Shown: one piece after another, positions 12,233-21,236 of the stretch
How positions within the stretch are numbered: position 1 is the first letter of the stretch
Layout of the letters: the number at the start of each line of letters is the position of its first letter
Source of the DNA: Haemonchus contortus
Taxonomy: Eukaryota; Nematoda; Chromadorea; Rhabditida; Trichostrongylidae
Length of the DNA stretch: 64,000 bases
Direction of reading: 5' to 3'
NCBI GenBank assembly: GCA_000469685.2
Contig: LS997565.1
Location: forward strand, 31,776,645 to 31,840,644
Program-made: the position numbers and the translations under genes
Notes under the pieces: generated by a model
Seen by the model: the letters and a program-made list of their open reading frames with translations, nothing else
What the model was told of the DNA's origin: nothing
Databases searched by the model: none

Positions 12233-13494
12233 GGGTATCCCAGAAGTTTTGAGAAAATTTTGGTCATGTATTTCGCAACCATGCTGCGCAAGAAAGCGCC
12301 GAGGCAGAGCCACGGAGAAAAGGTCAGTAAGAGGTCACGCTTAGCAGATCATCATAACAAGAGAACAGTATTGCACTTTATCTTTGGAAGTGAGTTATCA
12401 ACATTTGAATTATTTTCGACTGACACGACTACAGGCGCCTTCTGCTTCATTACTACCGATCTGGTCACTCCGCCACTCAAGAGCGGAATGAATTGCAGTC
12501 ATCGATGGGCAGTACTGCACCATCCCTCGCCACCTGCTATAGGTGGTACGGCCGCTTCTCTAGGGAGAGTTTCACTTCGACGAAGTGCCACGGAGCGGAC
12601 GTCCACGTTCCACCAGATCGAAATTGCCTTAGCCTCCGTCCAAAGCAATCCTTCTCAAAGCTTGAGAGGAATGGAGAGGACGACTTCTGCTCCCCGTTCC
12701 ACCACCCACGACATCCTACGCAGACGTCGCTTTCGCGCAGCAATTCTTGCAATCGTCCCCCACACCTTGACTGAGAGCGAGCGTCAGGTGCGGGTCGGTG
12801 TGTGTCGGAAGCTACTCGACCGCTAGCGAACGGTGGATTGGACGAGCTTCATCATCGCTCAGGATGAAAAGTGGGTTCCTTATGATAATCCATACAGGAA
12901 GTTGCAGTGGCTACCAATCGTCATAAGGCCAGAAGCCGTTGCCAAGCGTGGGGAACACGTCGAAAAGAATACGATCTCGTTCTTCTTATGCTCCGCCGGC
13001 TTTTTCTACTATGAGATCCTACCTGAGGGTACTGCTGTGACTGTAAGGGTATTTTGCGAGCAGCTGCTGGAGATGGTGTCTGGAGCCCCGGTTTCACACC
13101 GAATGCAGGGAAAGTTTCTGATTTTGATGAGTCACGCTCGACCACATCAAGCTAGGGCGACGGCTGAGGAGCTGGAAAGGCTTGGGATTACCTGGCTGCC
13201 CCACCCCCCATATTCACCTGATCTTAGTCCTTGCGACTACCATGCTTTCAGAAGCCTGGAGGCCTACACGAAAGGGAAAAATTCAACAATTGTCACTAGG
13301 TCAAACATGCAGTGGATGAATGGATCGCTTCTTGCCCTTCTTCTTTCTGGATGAATGGCATCAGTGCTCTGCCCAGTCGATGGAGGGACGTCGTGGTTAA
13401 AGAGGGCCACTATCTCGATTACTGATCCCACCTTTTTGTTGTAGTATTTTTGTGTTGAACAAACCAAATAAATTTTCTCAAAACTTTAAAGCCC
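12233..13494 (+). mobile_element. Mariner-type DNA transposon, decayed
   Basis: A 1262-bp element bounded by TA at 12231-12232 and 13495-13496. The inverted ends share AGTTTTGAGAAAATTT next to the GGG/CCC termini. Length, TA duplications and the encoded transposase fit the mariner family of Tc1/mariner elements. Confidence 0.85.
12442..13425 (+). pseudogene. Mariner transposase, frameshifted
   Basis: The N-terminal DNA-binding part reads RLLLHYYRSGHSATQER and CYRWYGRF at 12442-12570. Another frame then gives LTESERQVRVGVCRKLL. After a stop near 12826 the frame continues with IIAQDEKWVPYDN (first catalytic Asp), RPHQAR, and LPHPPYSPDLSPCDYHAF (third catalytic Asp). The usual HDNARPH motif is MSHARPH here, so the second catalytic Asp is gone. 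A further frameshift near 13340 precedes the family-typical end (FWMNGISALPSRW to GHYLDY, stop at 13423-13425). At least three frame breaks plus the lost Asp mean no active transposase. Confidence 0.85.
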
Positions 13495-13496
13495 TA

Positions 13497-13890
13497 TAAT
13501 CAAGTCATCGCTACTATAGGCGTCTTTTGGCCCCTTTTAAGGAAACCAGTTGGGCTACGCACGCCAATGCGTGCAACATATGCCCACGCTAACGCCAACG
13601 ATTGAAAGTGTCAATCGGTTGCTCATCATTTTGAAAATCCTCCTTCATGTTAGAAGTTTGCTATGCATAAATAACCCTTCGGATTCTCATTTTCCTTGAA
13701 AGCTCTACGCACTCAGCATTAGCTCCGGATAGGGAGCGATTTTTTCTGTAAGCCATCTTTGTCCGGTAAGAACATCGCATAATACCACAAAAGCGAATAT
13801 TCAATCGGCGTATAATATCAGGGGACAGCTCGGCTAAGGAAATGCACCTCCGTGAAATTTTCGTGCAATTGGAATACTTTAAACGCTCTA
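13497..13890. other. Gap between mariner and minisatellite
   Basis: No gene seen. The first diverged units of the neighbouring minisatellite may begin near 13870. Confidence 0.4.
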
Positions 13891-13894
13891 GGGC

Positions 13895-14670
13895 CAAATT
13901 AACAATTTTATCGGGTATTGCGCCCATTGTGAGCGAAGTCTGGTCCTGCCACCCACTATTAGTGTTCCTATCCTGCCGCGTACTTCTACCAAATTTGAAC
14001 GTTCTAGGATCACGGGGACAGGAGTTGTGAATTTTTGCACAAACTCCGCCCATTGTGGGAGGAGTCTGTTCTTGCATCAATAGTGAGTGTTCTTATCCTG
14101 TTCCCACAACTCCTACCAAATTTGAACGTTCTAGGATCATGGGGACAGGAGTTGTGAATTTTTCCATTATGGGAGGAGTCTGTTCTTGCACCAATAGTGA
14201 GTGTTCTTATTCTGTTCCCACAACTCCTACCAAATTTGAACGTTCTCGGATCACGGGGACAGGAGTTGTGAATTTTTCCATTATGGGAGGAGTCTGTTCT
14301 TGCACCAATAGTGAGTGTTCTTATCCTGTTCCCACAACTCCTACCAAATTTGAACGTTCTCTGATCACGGGGACAGGAGTTGTGAATTTTTGCACAAACC
14401 CCGCCCATTGTGGGCGGTGTCTAGTCCTGCCATCTACCATTAGTGTTCCTGTTCTGCCGCCCGTATTCCTACCGAGCTTGAGTGCTCTAGGATCACGGGG
14501 ACATGAGTTATGAATTTTTGCTCGAACATTTATTTCTCACAAACTCCGCCCCCTTTGGGCGGAGTCCGGTTCCGGCACCCACCATTAGTGTTCCCATGCT
14601 GCCGCCTGTACTCCTGCCAAGTTTGAATGCTTTCGGTCCACGGGGACAGGAGTTATGAATTTCCGGTCAG
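13895..14670. repeat. Minisatellite, about 114-bp units
   Basis: About six tandem units. The central three start at 14057, 14171 and 14285 (period exactly 114) and are nearly identical; outer units at about 13926, 14411 and 14555 are diverged. Each unit carries gggaggagtctgttcttgca, ccaaatttgaacgttct and ggggacaggagttgtgaatt. Overlapping open frames on both strands follow the 114-bp period (a multiple of 3) and are not genes. Confidence 0.9.
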
Positions 14671-14706
14671 ACACACACATACACACAAACACACCAACAG
14701 ACACAC
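14670..14706. repeat. CA microsatellite at the end of the minisatellite
   Basis: cagacacacacatacacaca immediately follows the unit end gttatgaatttccggt. The same unit end abuts TG/CA-rich sequence at 46.45 kb. Confidence 0.8.
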
Positions 14707-14789
14707 TTAGCCGATTATATAAGTAGGATGATAAGGCCGATACTGATCCCACAGACACTGCCGTCACTCGCGCGAAAAAAAAGCGTATA

Positions 14790-16073
14790 CAAGGTGTCCC
14801 AAAATTATTTGCGCCAAAGTTCAGTAATTTTCAAGGTAGAAGTGATCTATCAAATTTACATTACCTGTTATTAATTAGTAGCATAAGAAGATTTCCTTGC
14901 AATATGCATGGTTGCTGATGTGGAACTCCCATTATCTTCCAGATGGAGGAGGCTCATTCAATGCCACTTGCAATCATTGACGCGCGAGAAGTGGAAGGGC
15001 GTTATGAAATTCTTTGGGATTTTTCTGCTAACCGTATAGGAGGCTTTTAAACGATATAGAAAAGAAGATTGAATCAGAGACAAACCAGGAAAGATATAAA
15101 GGTAGAATGTCTCTGATAATGATCTCTGAAGATAGTACTATTAAAATGGTCCGTATGCCAATCGGTCGGGTCGGTTCTGGGTGACCATCAAAAGGTAGTC
15201 AACGGGCACGGCTTACAGGAGTTATCGCGATGGAAGAATGTCATGCAGAAGCCTCACTACCATTCCTATCGTATGCTCCAATCCCGATCTCAATAGATTC
15301 TGCAGGGCCAAAAAATGCAGAAAGTCGCAGACCTACTTGAGTGATGACACGTAACCCGTCGTCGTTTTCTCTGATCAAAAAATTTGTTAGGATAAAACCA
15401 TCCCACAACAACCAAAACGTTCGCGTTCCGGAAAGAAACATCCAGCGTGTAATATCTCACAAAAAGGTTGTTATCTGAACAGTAAAATGATGTTTTTCGA
15501 GGAAATCACTGGCAAGGGTAAGCCGCTCGTGGTTTCTTCGGTGCAGGCATGAAAATTGACCAAGACCAGTACTCAAACGGCGTACTAGTGGAAGTGAATA
15601 AAACATTGATCCGACTACGTTTTCTGAAACATCTCATAGTCCTTCCAGCAGGACGCTACTCCAGCCCACAGAGCCAAGCTTGCCCGCGAGTGGTGCCGAC
15701 GACAGCTGAGCGACTTCATTGGTGTAGAGGAATGGTCATCCTATTTTCCAGAACTTGACTCACTCAAACCCCACAAATGGTCACTGATTAGAAGAGGACC
15801 TGTCGAGTTTGCAGTCCCAGTTTGGAGTCCTAGAAAGCAAAAGCTGGAGGACGGCTGGGAAGAAATGGAGAAGGATACCTGGGTGTCACATGCCATCAAG
15901 TCGAAAGCAGACTTTGACTTCTATTCGCGCTCACTGGGGATATTTTGAAATGCGACTTCAGCGCGTTGTAACAAATAGTGTTAGCTAGCATGCATAGAAA
16001 TTCCATTTTTTCGCAGTTGAGAAGTTTCAAATATATTACTATAAATCGGAGCAAATAATTCTGGGACACCCTG
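14790..16073 (+). mobile_element. Second Tc1/mariner-type transposon, decayed
   Basis: A 1284-bp element. Inverted ends CAAGGTGTCCCAAAATTATT and, at the right, AATAATTCTGGGACACCCTG are flanked by TA (14788-14789, 16074-16075). It abuts the tRNA array by about 220 bp. Confidence 0.8.
15220..15948 (+). pseudogene. Tc1/mariner-type transposase remnant
   Basis: Recognisable pieces on the + strand: MKIDQDQYSNGVLVEV at 15549, then a Met-less frame from 15646 reading QQDATPAHRAKLAREW, WCRRQLSDFIGVEEW and SSYFPELDSLKP, ending at TGA 15946-15948. The QQDATPAH block holds the second catalytic Asp of IS630/Tc1-type transposases. The segment that usually reads SPDLNPLDY is degraded. No intact DNA-binding region remains. 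Confidence 0.7.
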
Positions 16074-16380
16074 TAAATCAGTGATTTGCGTTGTATGACG
16101 ACCGCTTCACAAGGTATCGTTTACGCGTCTGTTACAAGCTCCTGAGGGGTATCCGACAAGTACAAAATCAAAATGTTCGGTTTTAACCGCCATGGAAGGC
16201 GATGAGATGAGAGTCACGCTTTCTGAGTTTTGTGTCTGAAATGGCGAGATTATGCGAGAATAAAAACTCAAGAATTCGCTTGAGATCCACAAGAAGACTA
16301 CTCAGCCTGGCTTTTCACACACTAGTTTGTTACATAAGCGAAGCTTCACCAATAGTTTTCTTGAAAGAAAAACAAAATTT

Positions 16381-16452
16381 GGGCTGAGCCGGGGATCGAT
16401 CCCGGGACCTCTCGCACCCTAAGCGAGAATCATACCACTAGACCACTCAGCC
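16381..16452 (-). tRNA. tRNA-Pro(AGG), copy 1
   Basis: The 72-nt cloverleaf is complete. The acceptor is GGCTGAG/CTCAGCC with C73, the anticodon arm CTCGC-TTAGGGT-GCGAG (anticodon AGG) and the T arm CCGGG-ATCGATC-CCCGG. Base 54 is A instead of the near-invariant T. TATATAA lies 23-29 nt upstream and a TTTTGTTTTT trailer downstream would stop Pol III. No intron. Trailer variant T. Confidence 0.95.
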
Positions 16453-16525
16453 TGTCTTCTCACACACTAGTTTGTTATATAAGCGAAGCTTCACCAATAG
16501 TTTTCTTGAAAGAAAAACAAAATTT

Positions 16526-16597
16526 GGGCTGAGCCGGGGATCGATCCCGGGACCTCTCGCACCCTAAGCGAGAATCATACCACTAGACCACTCAGCC
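16526..16597 (-). tRNA. tRNA-Pro(AGG), copy 2
   Basis: Identical to copy 1; trailer variant T. Confidence 0.95.
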
Positions 16598-16670
16598 TGT
16601 CTTCTCACACACTAGTTTGTTATATAAGCGAAGCTTCACCAATAGTTTTCTTGAAAGAAAAACAAAACTT

Positions 16671-16742
16671 GGGCTGAGCCGGGGATCGATCCCGGGACCT
16701 CTCGCACCCTAAGCGAGAATCATACCACTAGACCACTCAGCC
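16671..16742 (-). tRNA. tRNA-Pro(AGG), copy 3
   Basis: Same gene body; trailer variant C (acttggg on the + strand). Confidence 0.95.
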
Positions 16743-16815
16743 TGTCTTCTCACACACTAGTTTGTTATATAAGCGAAGCTTCACCAATAGTTTTCTTGAA
16801 AGAAAAACAAAATTT

Positions 16816-16887
16816 GGGCTGAGCCGGGGATCGATCCCGGGACCTCTCGCACCCTAAGCGAGAATCATACCACTAGACCACTCAGCC
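16816..16887 (-). tRNA. tRNA-Pro(AGG), copy 4
   Basis: Trailer variant T. Confidence 0.95.
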
Positions 16888-16960
16888 TGTCTTCTCACAC
16901 ACTAGTTTGTTATATAAGCGAAGCTTCACCAATAGTTTTCTTGAAAGAAAAACAAAACTT

Positions 16961-17032
16961 GGGCTGAGCCGGGGATCGATCCCGGGACCTCTCGCACCCT
17001 AAGCGAGAATCATACCACTAGACCACTCAGCC
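16961..17032 (-). tRNA. tRNA-Pro(AGG), copy 5
   Basis: Trailer variant C. Confidence 0.95.
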
Positions 17033-17105
17033 TGTCTTCTCACACACTAGTTTGTTATATAAGCGAAGCTTCACCAATAGTTTTCTTGAAAGAAAAACAA
17101 AATTT

Positions 17106-17177
17106 GGGCTGAGCCGGGGATCGATCCCGGGACCTCTCGCACCCTAAGCGAGAATCATACCACTAGACCACTCAGCC
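17106..17177 (-). tRNA. tRNA-Pro(AGG), copy 6
   Basis: Trailer variant T. Confidence 0.95.
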
Positions 17178-17250
17178 TGTCTTCTCACACACTAGTTTGT
17201 TATATAAGCGAAGCTTCACCAATAGTTTTCTTGAAAGAAAAACAAAACTT

Positions 17251-17322
17251 GGGCTGAGCCGGGGATCGATCCCGGGACCTCTCGCACCCTAAGCGAGAAT
17301 CATACCACTAGACCACTCAGCC
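17251..17322 (-). tRNA. tRNA-Pro(AGG), copy 7
   Basis: Trailer variant C. Confidence 0.95.
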
Positions 17323-17395
17323 TGTCTTCTCACACACTAGTTTGTTATATAAGCGAAGCTTCACCAATAGTTTTCTTGAAAGAAAAACAAAATTT

Positions 17396-17467
17396 GGGCT
17401 GAGCCGGGGATCGATCCCGGGACCTCTCGCACCCTAAGCGAGAATCATACCACTAGACCACTCAGCC
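17396..17467 (-). tRNA. tRNA-Pro(AGG), copy 8
   Basis: Trailer variant T. Confidence 0.95.
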
Positions 17468-17540
17468 TGTCTTCTCACACACTAGTTTGTTATATAAGCG
17501 AAGCTTCACCAATAGTTTTCTTGAAAGAAAAACAAAACTT

Positions 17541-17612
17541 GGGCTGAGCCGGGGATCGATCCCGGGACCTCTCGCACCCTAAGCGAGAATCATACCACTA
17601 GACCACTCAGCC
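17541..17612 (-). tRNA. tRNA-Pro(AGG), copy 9
   Basis: Trailer variant C; end of the first alternating run. Confidence 0.95.
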
Positions 17613-17685
17613 TGTCTTCTCACACACTAGTTTGTTATATAAGCGAAGCTTCACCAATAGTTTTCTTGAAAGAAAAACAAAATTT

Positions 17686-17757
17686 GGGCTGAGCCGGGGA
17701 TCGATCCCGGGACCTCTCGCACCCTAAGCGAGAATCATACCACTAGACCACTCAGCC
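17686..17757 (-). tRNA. tRNA-Pro(AGG), copy 10
   Basis: Trailer variant T. Confidence 0.95.
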
Positions 17758-17830
17758 TGTCTTCTCACACACTAGTTTGTTATATAAGCGAAGCTTCACC
17801 AATAGTTTTCTTGAAAGAAAAACAAAATTT

Positions 17831-17902
17831 GGGCTGAGCCGGGGATCGATCCCGGGACCTCTCGCACCCTAAGCGAGAATCATACCACTAGACCACTCAG
17901 CC
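17831..17902 (-). tRNA. tRNA-Pro(AGG), copy 11
   Basis: Trailer variant T. Confidence 0.95.
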
Positions 17903-17975
17903 TGTCTTCTCACACACTAGTTTGTTATATAAGCGAAGCTTCACCAATAGTTTTCTTGAAAGAAAAACAAAATTT

Positions 17976-18047
17976 GGGCTGAGCCGGGGATCGATCCCGG
18001 GACCTCTCGCACCCTAAGCGAGAATCATACCACTAGACCACTCAGCC
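17976..18047 (-). tRNA. tRNA-Pro(AGG), copy 12
   Basis: Trailer variant T. Confidence 0.95.
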
Positions 18048-18120
18048 TGTCTTCTCACACACTAGTTTGTTATATAAGCGAAGCTTCACCAATAGTTTTC
18101 TTGAAAGAAAAACAAAACTT

Positions 18121-18192
18121 GGGCTGAGCCGGGGATCGATCCCGGGACCTCTCGCACCCTAAGCGAGAATCATACCACTAGACCACTCAGCC
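18121..18192 (-). tRNA. tRNA-Pro(AGG), copy 13
   Basis: Trailer variant C, isolated between T copies. Confidence 0.95.
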
Positions 18193-18265
18193 TGTCTTCT
18201 CACACACTAGTTTGTTATATAAGCGAAGCTTCACCAATAGTTTTCTTGAAAGAAAAACAAAATTT

Positions 18266-18337
18266 GGGCTGAGCCGGGGATCGATCCCGGGACCTCTCGC
18301 ACCCTAAGCGAGAATCATACCACTAGACCACTCAGCC
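18266..18337 (-). tRNA. tRNA-Pro(AGG), copy 14
   Basis: Trailer variant T. Confidence 0.95.
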
Positions 18338-18410
18338 TGTCTTCTCACACACTAGTTTGTTATATAAGCGAAGCTTCACCAATAGTTTTCTTGAAAGAAA
18401 AACAAAATTT

Positions 18411-18482
18411 GGGCTGAGCCGGGGATCGATCCCGGGACCTCTCGCACCCTAAGCGAGAATCATACCACTAGACCACTCAGCC
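18411..18482 (-). tRNA. tRNA-Pro(AGG), copy 15
   Basis: Trailer variant T. Confidence 0.95.
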
Positions 18483-18555
18483 TGTCTTCTCACACACTAG
18501 TTTGTTATATAAGCGAAGCTTCACCAATAGTTTTCTTGAAAGAAAAACAAAATTT

Positions 18556-18627
18556 GGGCTGAGCCGGGGATCGATCCCGGGACCTCTCGCACCCTAAGCG
18601 AGAATCATACCACTAGACCACTCAGCC
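18556..18627 (-). tRNA. tRNA-Pro(AGG), copy 16
   Basis: Trailer variant T. Confidence 0.95.
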
Positions 18628-18700
18628 TGTCTTCTCACACACTAGTTTGTTATATAAGCGAAGCTTCACCAATAGTTTTCTTGAAAGAAAAACAAAATTT

Positions 18701-18772
18701 GGGCTGAGCCGGGGATCGATCCCGGGACCTCTCGCACCCTAAGCGAGAATCATACCACTAGACCACTCAGCC
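18701..18772 (-). tRNA. tRNA-Pro(AGG), copy 17
   Basis: Trailer variant T. Confidence 0.95.
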
Positions 18773-18845
18773 TGTCTTCTCACACACTAGTTTGTTATAT
18801 AAGCGAAGCTTCACCAATAGTTTTCTTGAAAGAAAAACAAAATTT

Positions 18846-18917
18846 GGGCTGAGCCGGGGATCGATCCCGGGACCTCTCGCACCCTAAGCGAGAATCATAC
18901 CACTAGACCACTCAGCC
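18846..18917 (-). tRNA. tRNA-Pro(AGG), copy 18
   Basis: Trailer variant T. Confidence 0.95.
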
Positions 18918-18990
18918 TGTCTTCTCACACACTAGTTTGTTATATAAGCGAAGCTTCACCAATAGTTTTCTTGAAAGAAAAACAAAACTT

Positions 18991-19062
18991 GGGCTGAGCC
19001 GGGGATCGATCCCGGGACCTCTCGCACCCTAAGCGAGAATCATACCACTAGACCACTCAGCC
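18991..19062 (-). tRNA. tRNA-Pro(AGG), copy 19
   Basis: Trailer variant C; start of the second alternating run. Confidence 0.95.
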
Positions 19063-19135
19063 TGTCTTCTCACACACTAGTTTGTTATATAAGCGAAGCT
19101 TCACCAATAGTTTTCTTGAAAGAAAAACAAAATTT

Positions 19136-19207
19136 GGGCTGAGCCGGGGATCGATCCCGGGACCTCTCGCACCCTAAGCGAGAATCATACCACTAGACCA
19201 CTCAGCC
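19136..19207 (-). tRNA. tRNA-Pro(AGG), copy 20
   Basis: Trailer variant T. Confidence 0.95.
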
Positions 19208-19280
19208 TGTCTTCTCACACACTAGTTTGTTATATAAGCGAAGCTTCACCAATAGTTTTCTTGAAAGAAAAACAAAACTT

Positions 19281-19352
19281 GGGCTGAGCCGGGGATCGAT
19301 CCCGGGACCTCTCGCACCCTAAGCGAGAATCATACCACTAGACCACTCAGCC
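19281..19352 (-). tRNA. tRNA-Pro(AGG), copy 21
   Basis: Trailer variant C. Confidence 0.95.
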
Positions 19353-19425
19353 TGTCTTCTCACACACTAGTTTGTTATATAAGCGAAGCTTCACCAATAG
19401 TTTTCTTGAAAGAAAAACAAAATTT

Positions 19426-19497
19426 GGGCTGAGCCGGGGATCGATCCCGGGACCTCTCGCACCCTAAGCGAGAATCATACCACTAGACCACTCAGCC
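19426..19497 (-). tRNA. tRNA-Pro(AGG), copy 22
   Basis: Trailer variant T. Confidence 0.95.
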
Positions 19498-19570
19498 TGT
19501 CTTCTCACACACTAGTTTGTTATATAAGCGAAGCTTCACCAATAGTTTTCTTGAAAGAAAAACAAAACTT

Positions 19571-19642
19571 GGGCTGAGCCGGGGATCGATCCCGGGACCT
19601 CTCGCACCCTAAGCGAGAATCATACCACTAGACCACTCAGCC
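19571..19642 (-). tRNA. tRNA-Pro(AGG), copy 23
   Basis: Trailer variant C; end of the second alternating run. Confidence 0.95.
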
Positions 19643-19715
19643 TGTCTTCTCACACACTAGTTTGTTATATAAGCGAAGCTTCACCAATAGTTTTCTTGAA
19701 AGAAAAACAAAATTT

Positions 19716-19787
19716 GGGCTGAGCCGGGGATCGATCCCGGGACCTCTCGCACCCTAAGCGAGAATCATACCACTAGACCACTCAGCC
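19716..19787 (-). tRNA. tRNA-Pro(AGG), copy 24
   Basis: Trailer variant T. Confidence 0.95.
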
Positions 19788-19860
19788 TGTCTTCTCACAC
19801 ACTAGTTTGTTATATAAGCGAAGCTTCACCAATAGTTTTCTTGAAAGAAAAACAAAATTT

Positions 19861-19932
19861 GGGCTGAGCCGGGGATCGATCCCGGGACCTCTCGCACCCT
19901 AAGCGAGAATCATACCACTAGACCACTCAGCC
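19861..19932 (-). tRNA. tRNA-Pro(AGG), copy 25
   Basis: Trailer variant T. Confidence 0.95.
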
Positions 19933-20005
19933 TGTCTTCTCACACACTAGTTTGTTATATAAGCGAAGCTTCACCAATAGTTTTCTTGAAAGAAAAACAA
20001 AATTT

Positions 20006-20077
20006 GGGCTGAGCCGGGGATCGATCCCGGGACCTCTCGCACCCTAAGCGAGAATCATACCACTAGACCACTCAGCC
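20006..20077 (-). tRNA. tRNA-Pro(AGG), copy 26
   Basis: Last copy, trailer variant T. Its TATATAA-bearing 5' flank is intact up to the array edge at about 20133, where the sequence becomes unrelated. Confidence 0.95.
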
Positions 20078-20133
20078 TGTCTTCTCACACACTAGTTTGT
20101 TATATAAGCGAAGCTTCACCAATAGTTTTCTTG

Positions 20134-20703
20134 CATTCTTCCCCATTTGGTTGTTTGAGTAGCTTTCATTAAAAGGACCACTCTTGGTTGGATCCCAACG
20201 CACGCAGGAGAGTTTGGTGTTTGGCGAGGTTTCACTAAGAAAGCCGATTGATTTTAAGACCCCCTTTCACGTCGTCATGGCTAACTTATTTTTCCTTCTA
20301 TTTCCTACATGGAACTCCTTTGACTTCATCAGGCTCTACAACGTCGTTGAAGCTTTTTCGCTTCGGATGTGGCATTCCAGCCCATGCAGTCCCTGAGCCC
20401 TTGGAAGACTCTCTCTAGGCCGTTTGCAGACCTGATAGGATTGCGTACGGATTACAGGAACACCACATGTTCCTCAAAAGTGTTTTCTCAGAAGCCTTTT
20501 TTATCGTGAACTTCTAACCAACCTTTGATCTCTGAATCGGACCTAAATGTTAAGGAACTTCATCTGCTTACAAGCAATCTGGTTGGCTATCTGAGTGTAG
20601 GTATTTCCTATTTCATTACGAGCGAAAGTTCACGACGAAAGCGGCTTTTACTTAAACATCTGAATTCGAGGGATCATGTTGTAGAAGAGAGTGCTTTCAC
20701 TTG
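20134..20703. other. Gap between tRNA array and MITE copy 3
   Basis: No gene or clear repeat recognised. Confidence 0.4.
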
Positions 20704-21236
20704 AAGGCAAAGTTCGCGATAATTTTAAGGTACCCCTTTTTTTTCAAAAAGCATAAGTATGGGTTGTGATTTGTTCATAAGTAGTGAAAAATGCGAGAAA
20801 TTCGTCAATTTTGAGGAAAATAAGGCTCCTAAAAAGTAGGGAAATGAAGGATGGATGAGATTACCAGACGGAAACAACATGGAAGGGGCATTTGGACGAG
20901 ATTTCAGTTGTTTGAAGTTGCACAAAGAGCCAACTACATCAAGCCCAAAAATGTACAGAACTCTCTTTCACTGTCGCTGTTGGTCACGACAGGTTGTTTG
21001 TACTTCCTACAAGGGTTTCGTTGTGAACTTGCAGCCTCTACCAATGCCGGTGAAACTTGTCCCACGCGCACAAACGGGCCAATCTTTGAGCAGTCATGGC
21101 CTCCCTAAGTGGGCCGTTTTCCGACATGATAGCACCAGATCTGGTATACCGGGGAGGGGGGGAGGGGCTTGAATGCATCCTATGGGGGAATCTCAAAGAT
21201 CATTTTTATCGTGAACTTGTGCTTTTAACCCTAACT
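20704..21236. mobile_element. MITE family 1, copy 3 (diverged)
   Basis: Ends AAGGCAAAGTTCGCGATAAT and TTATCGTGAACTTGTGCTTT match the inverted ends at 10062-10610. Inside, ggggcatttggacgaga corresponds to the gggcgtttggacgagct word of the other copies. The rest is strongly diverged. Confidence 0.65.

Larger units (their letters stand above)
16296..20133 (-). repeat. Tandem array, 26 units of 145 bp, one tRNA-Pro each
   Basis: The period is exactly 145 bp, from gggctgagcc at 16381 to the last copy at 20006. Each unit is a 72-bp tRNA gene plus 73 bp of spacer. The left edge breaks inside a 27th tRNA (only its first about 12 bases, 16296-16307), whose spacer also carries the only promoter changes (TACATAA for TATATAA, ggctttt for gtcttct). 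The right edge breaks in spacer at about 20133. Units look identical except for one C/T site three bases left of each tRNA. Such uniformity implies recent amplification or ongoing homogenisation. Copy number in the real genome may differ, because such arrays are prone to assembly error. Confidence 0.97.

Noticed and set aside
14010..14513. Open frames of 132-152 codons on both strands
   Set aside because: The 114-bp repeat is divisible by three, so stops are avoided by repetition; composition and lack of splice sites argue against a protein.
16381..20077. CRISPR array
   Set aside because: The repeats are whole tRNA genes with constant spacers in a eukaryotic genome; spacers are identical, not unique.
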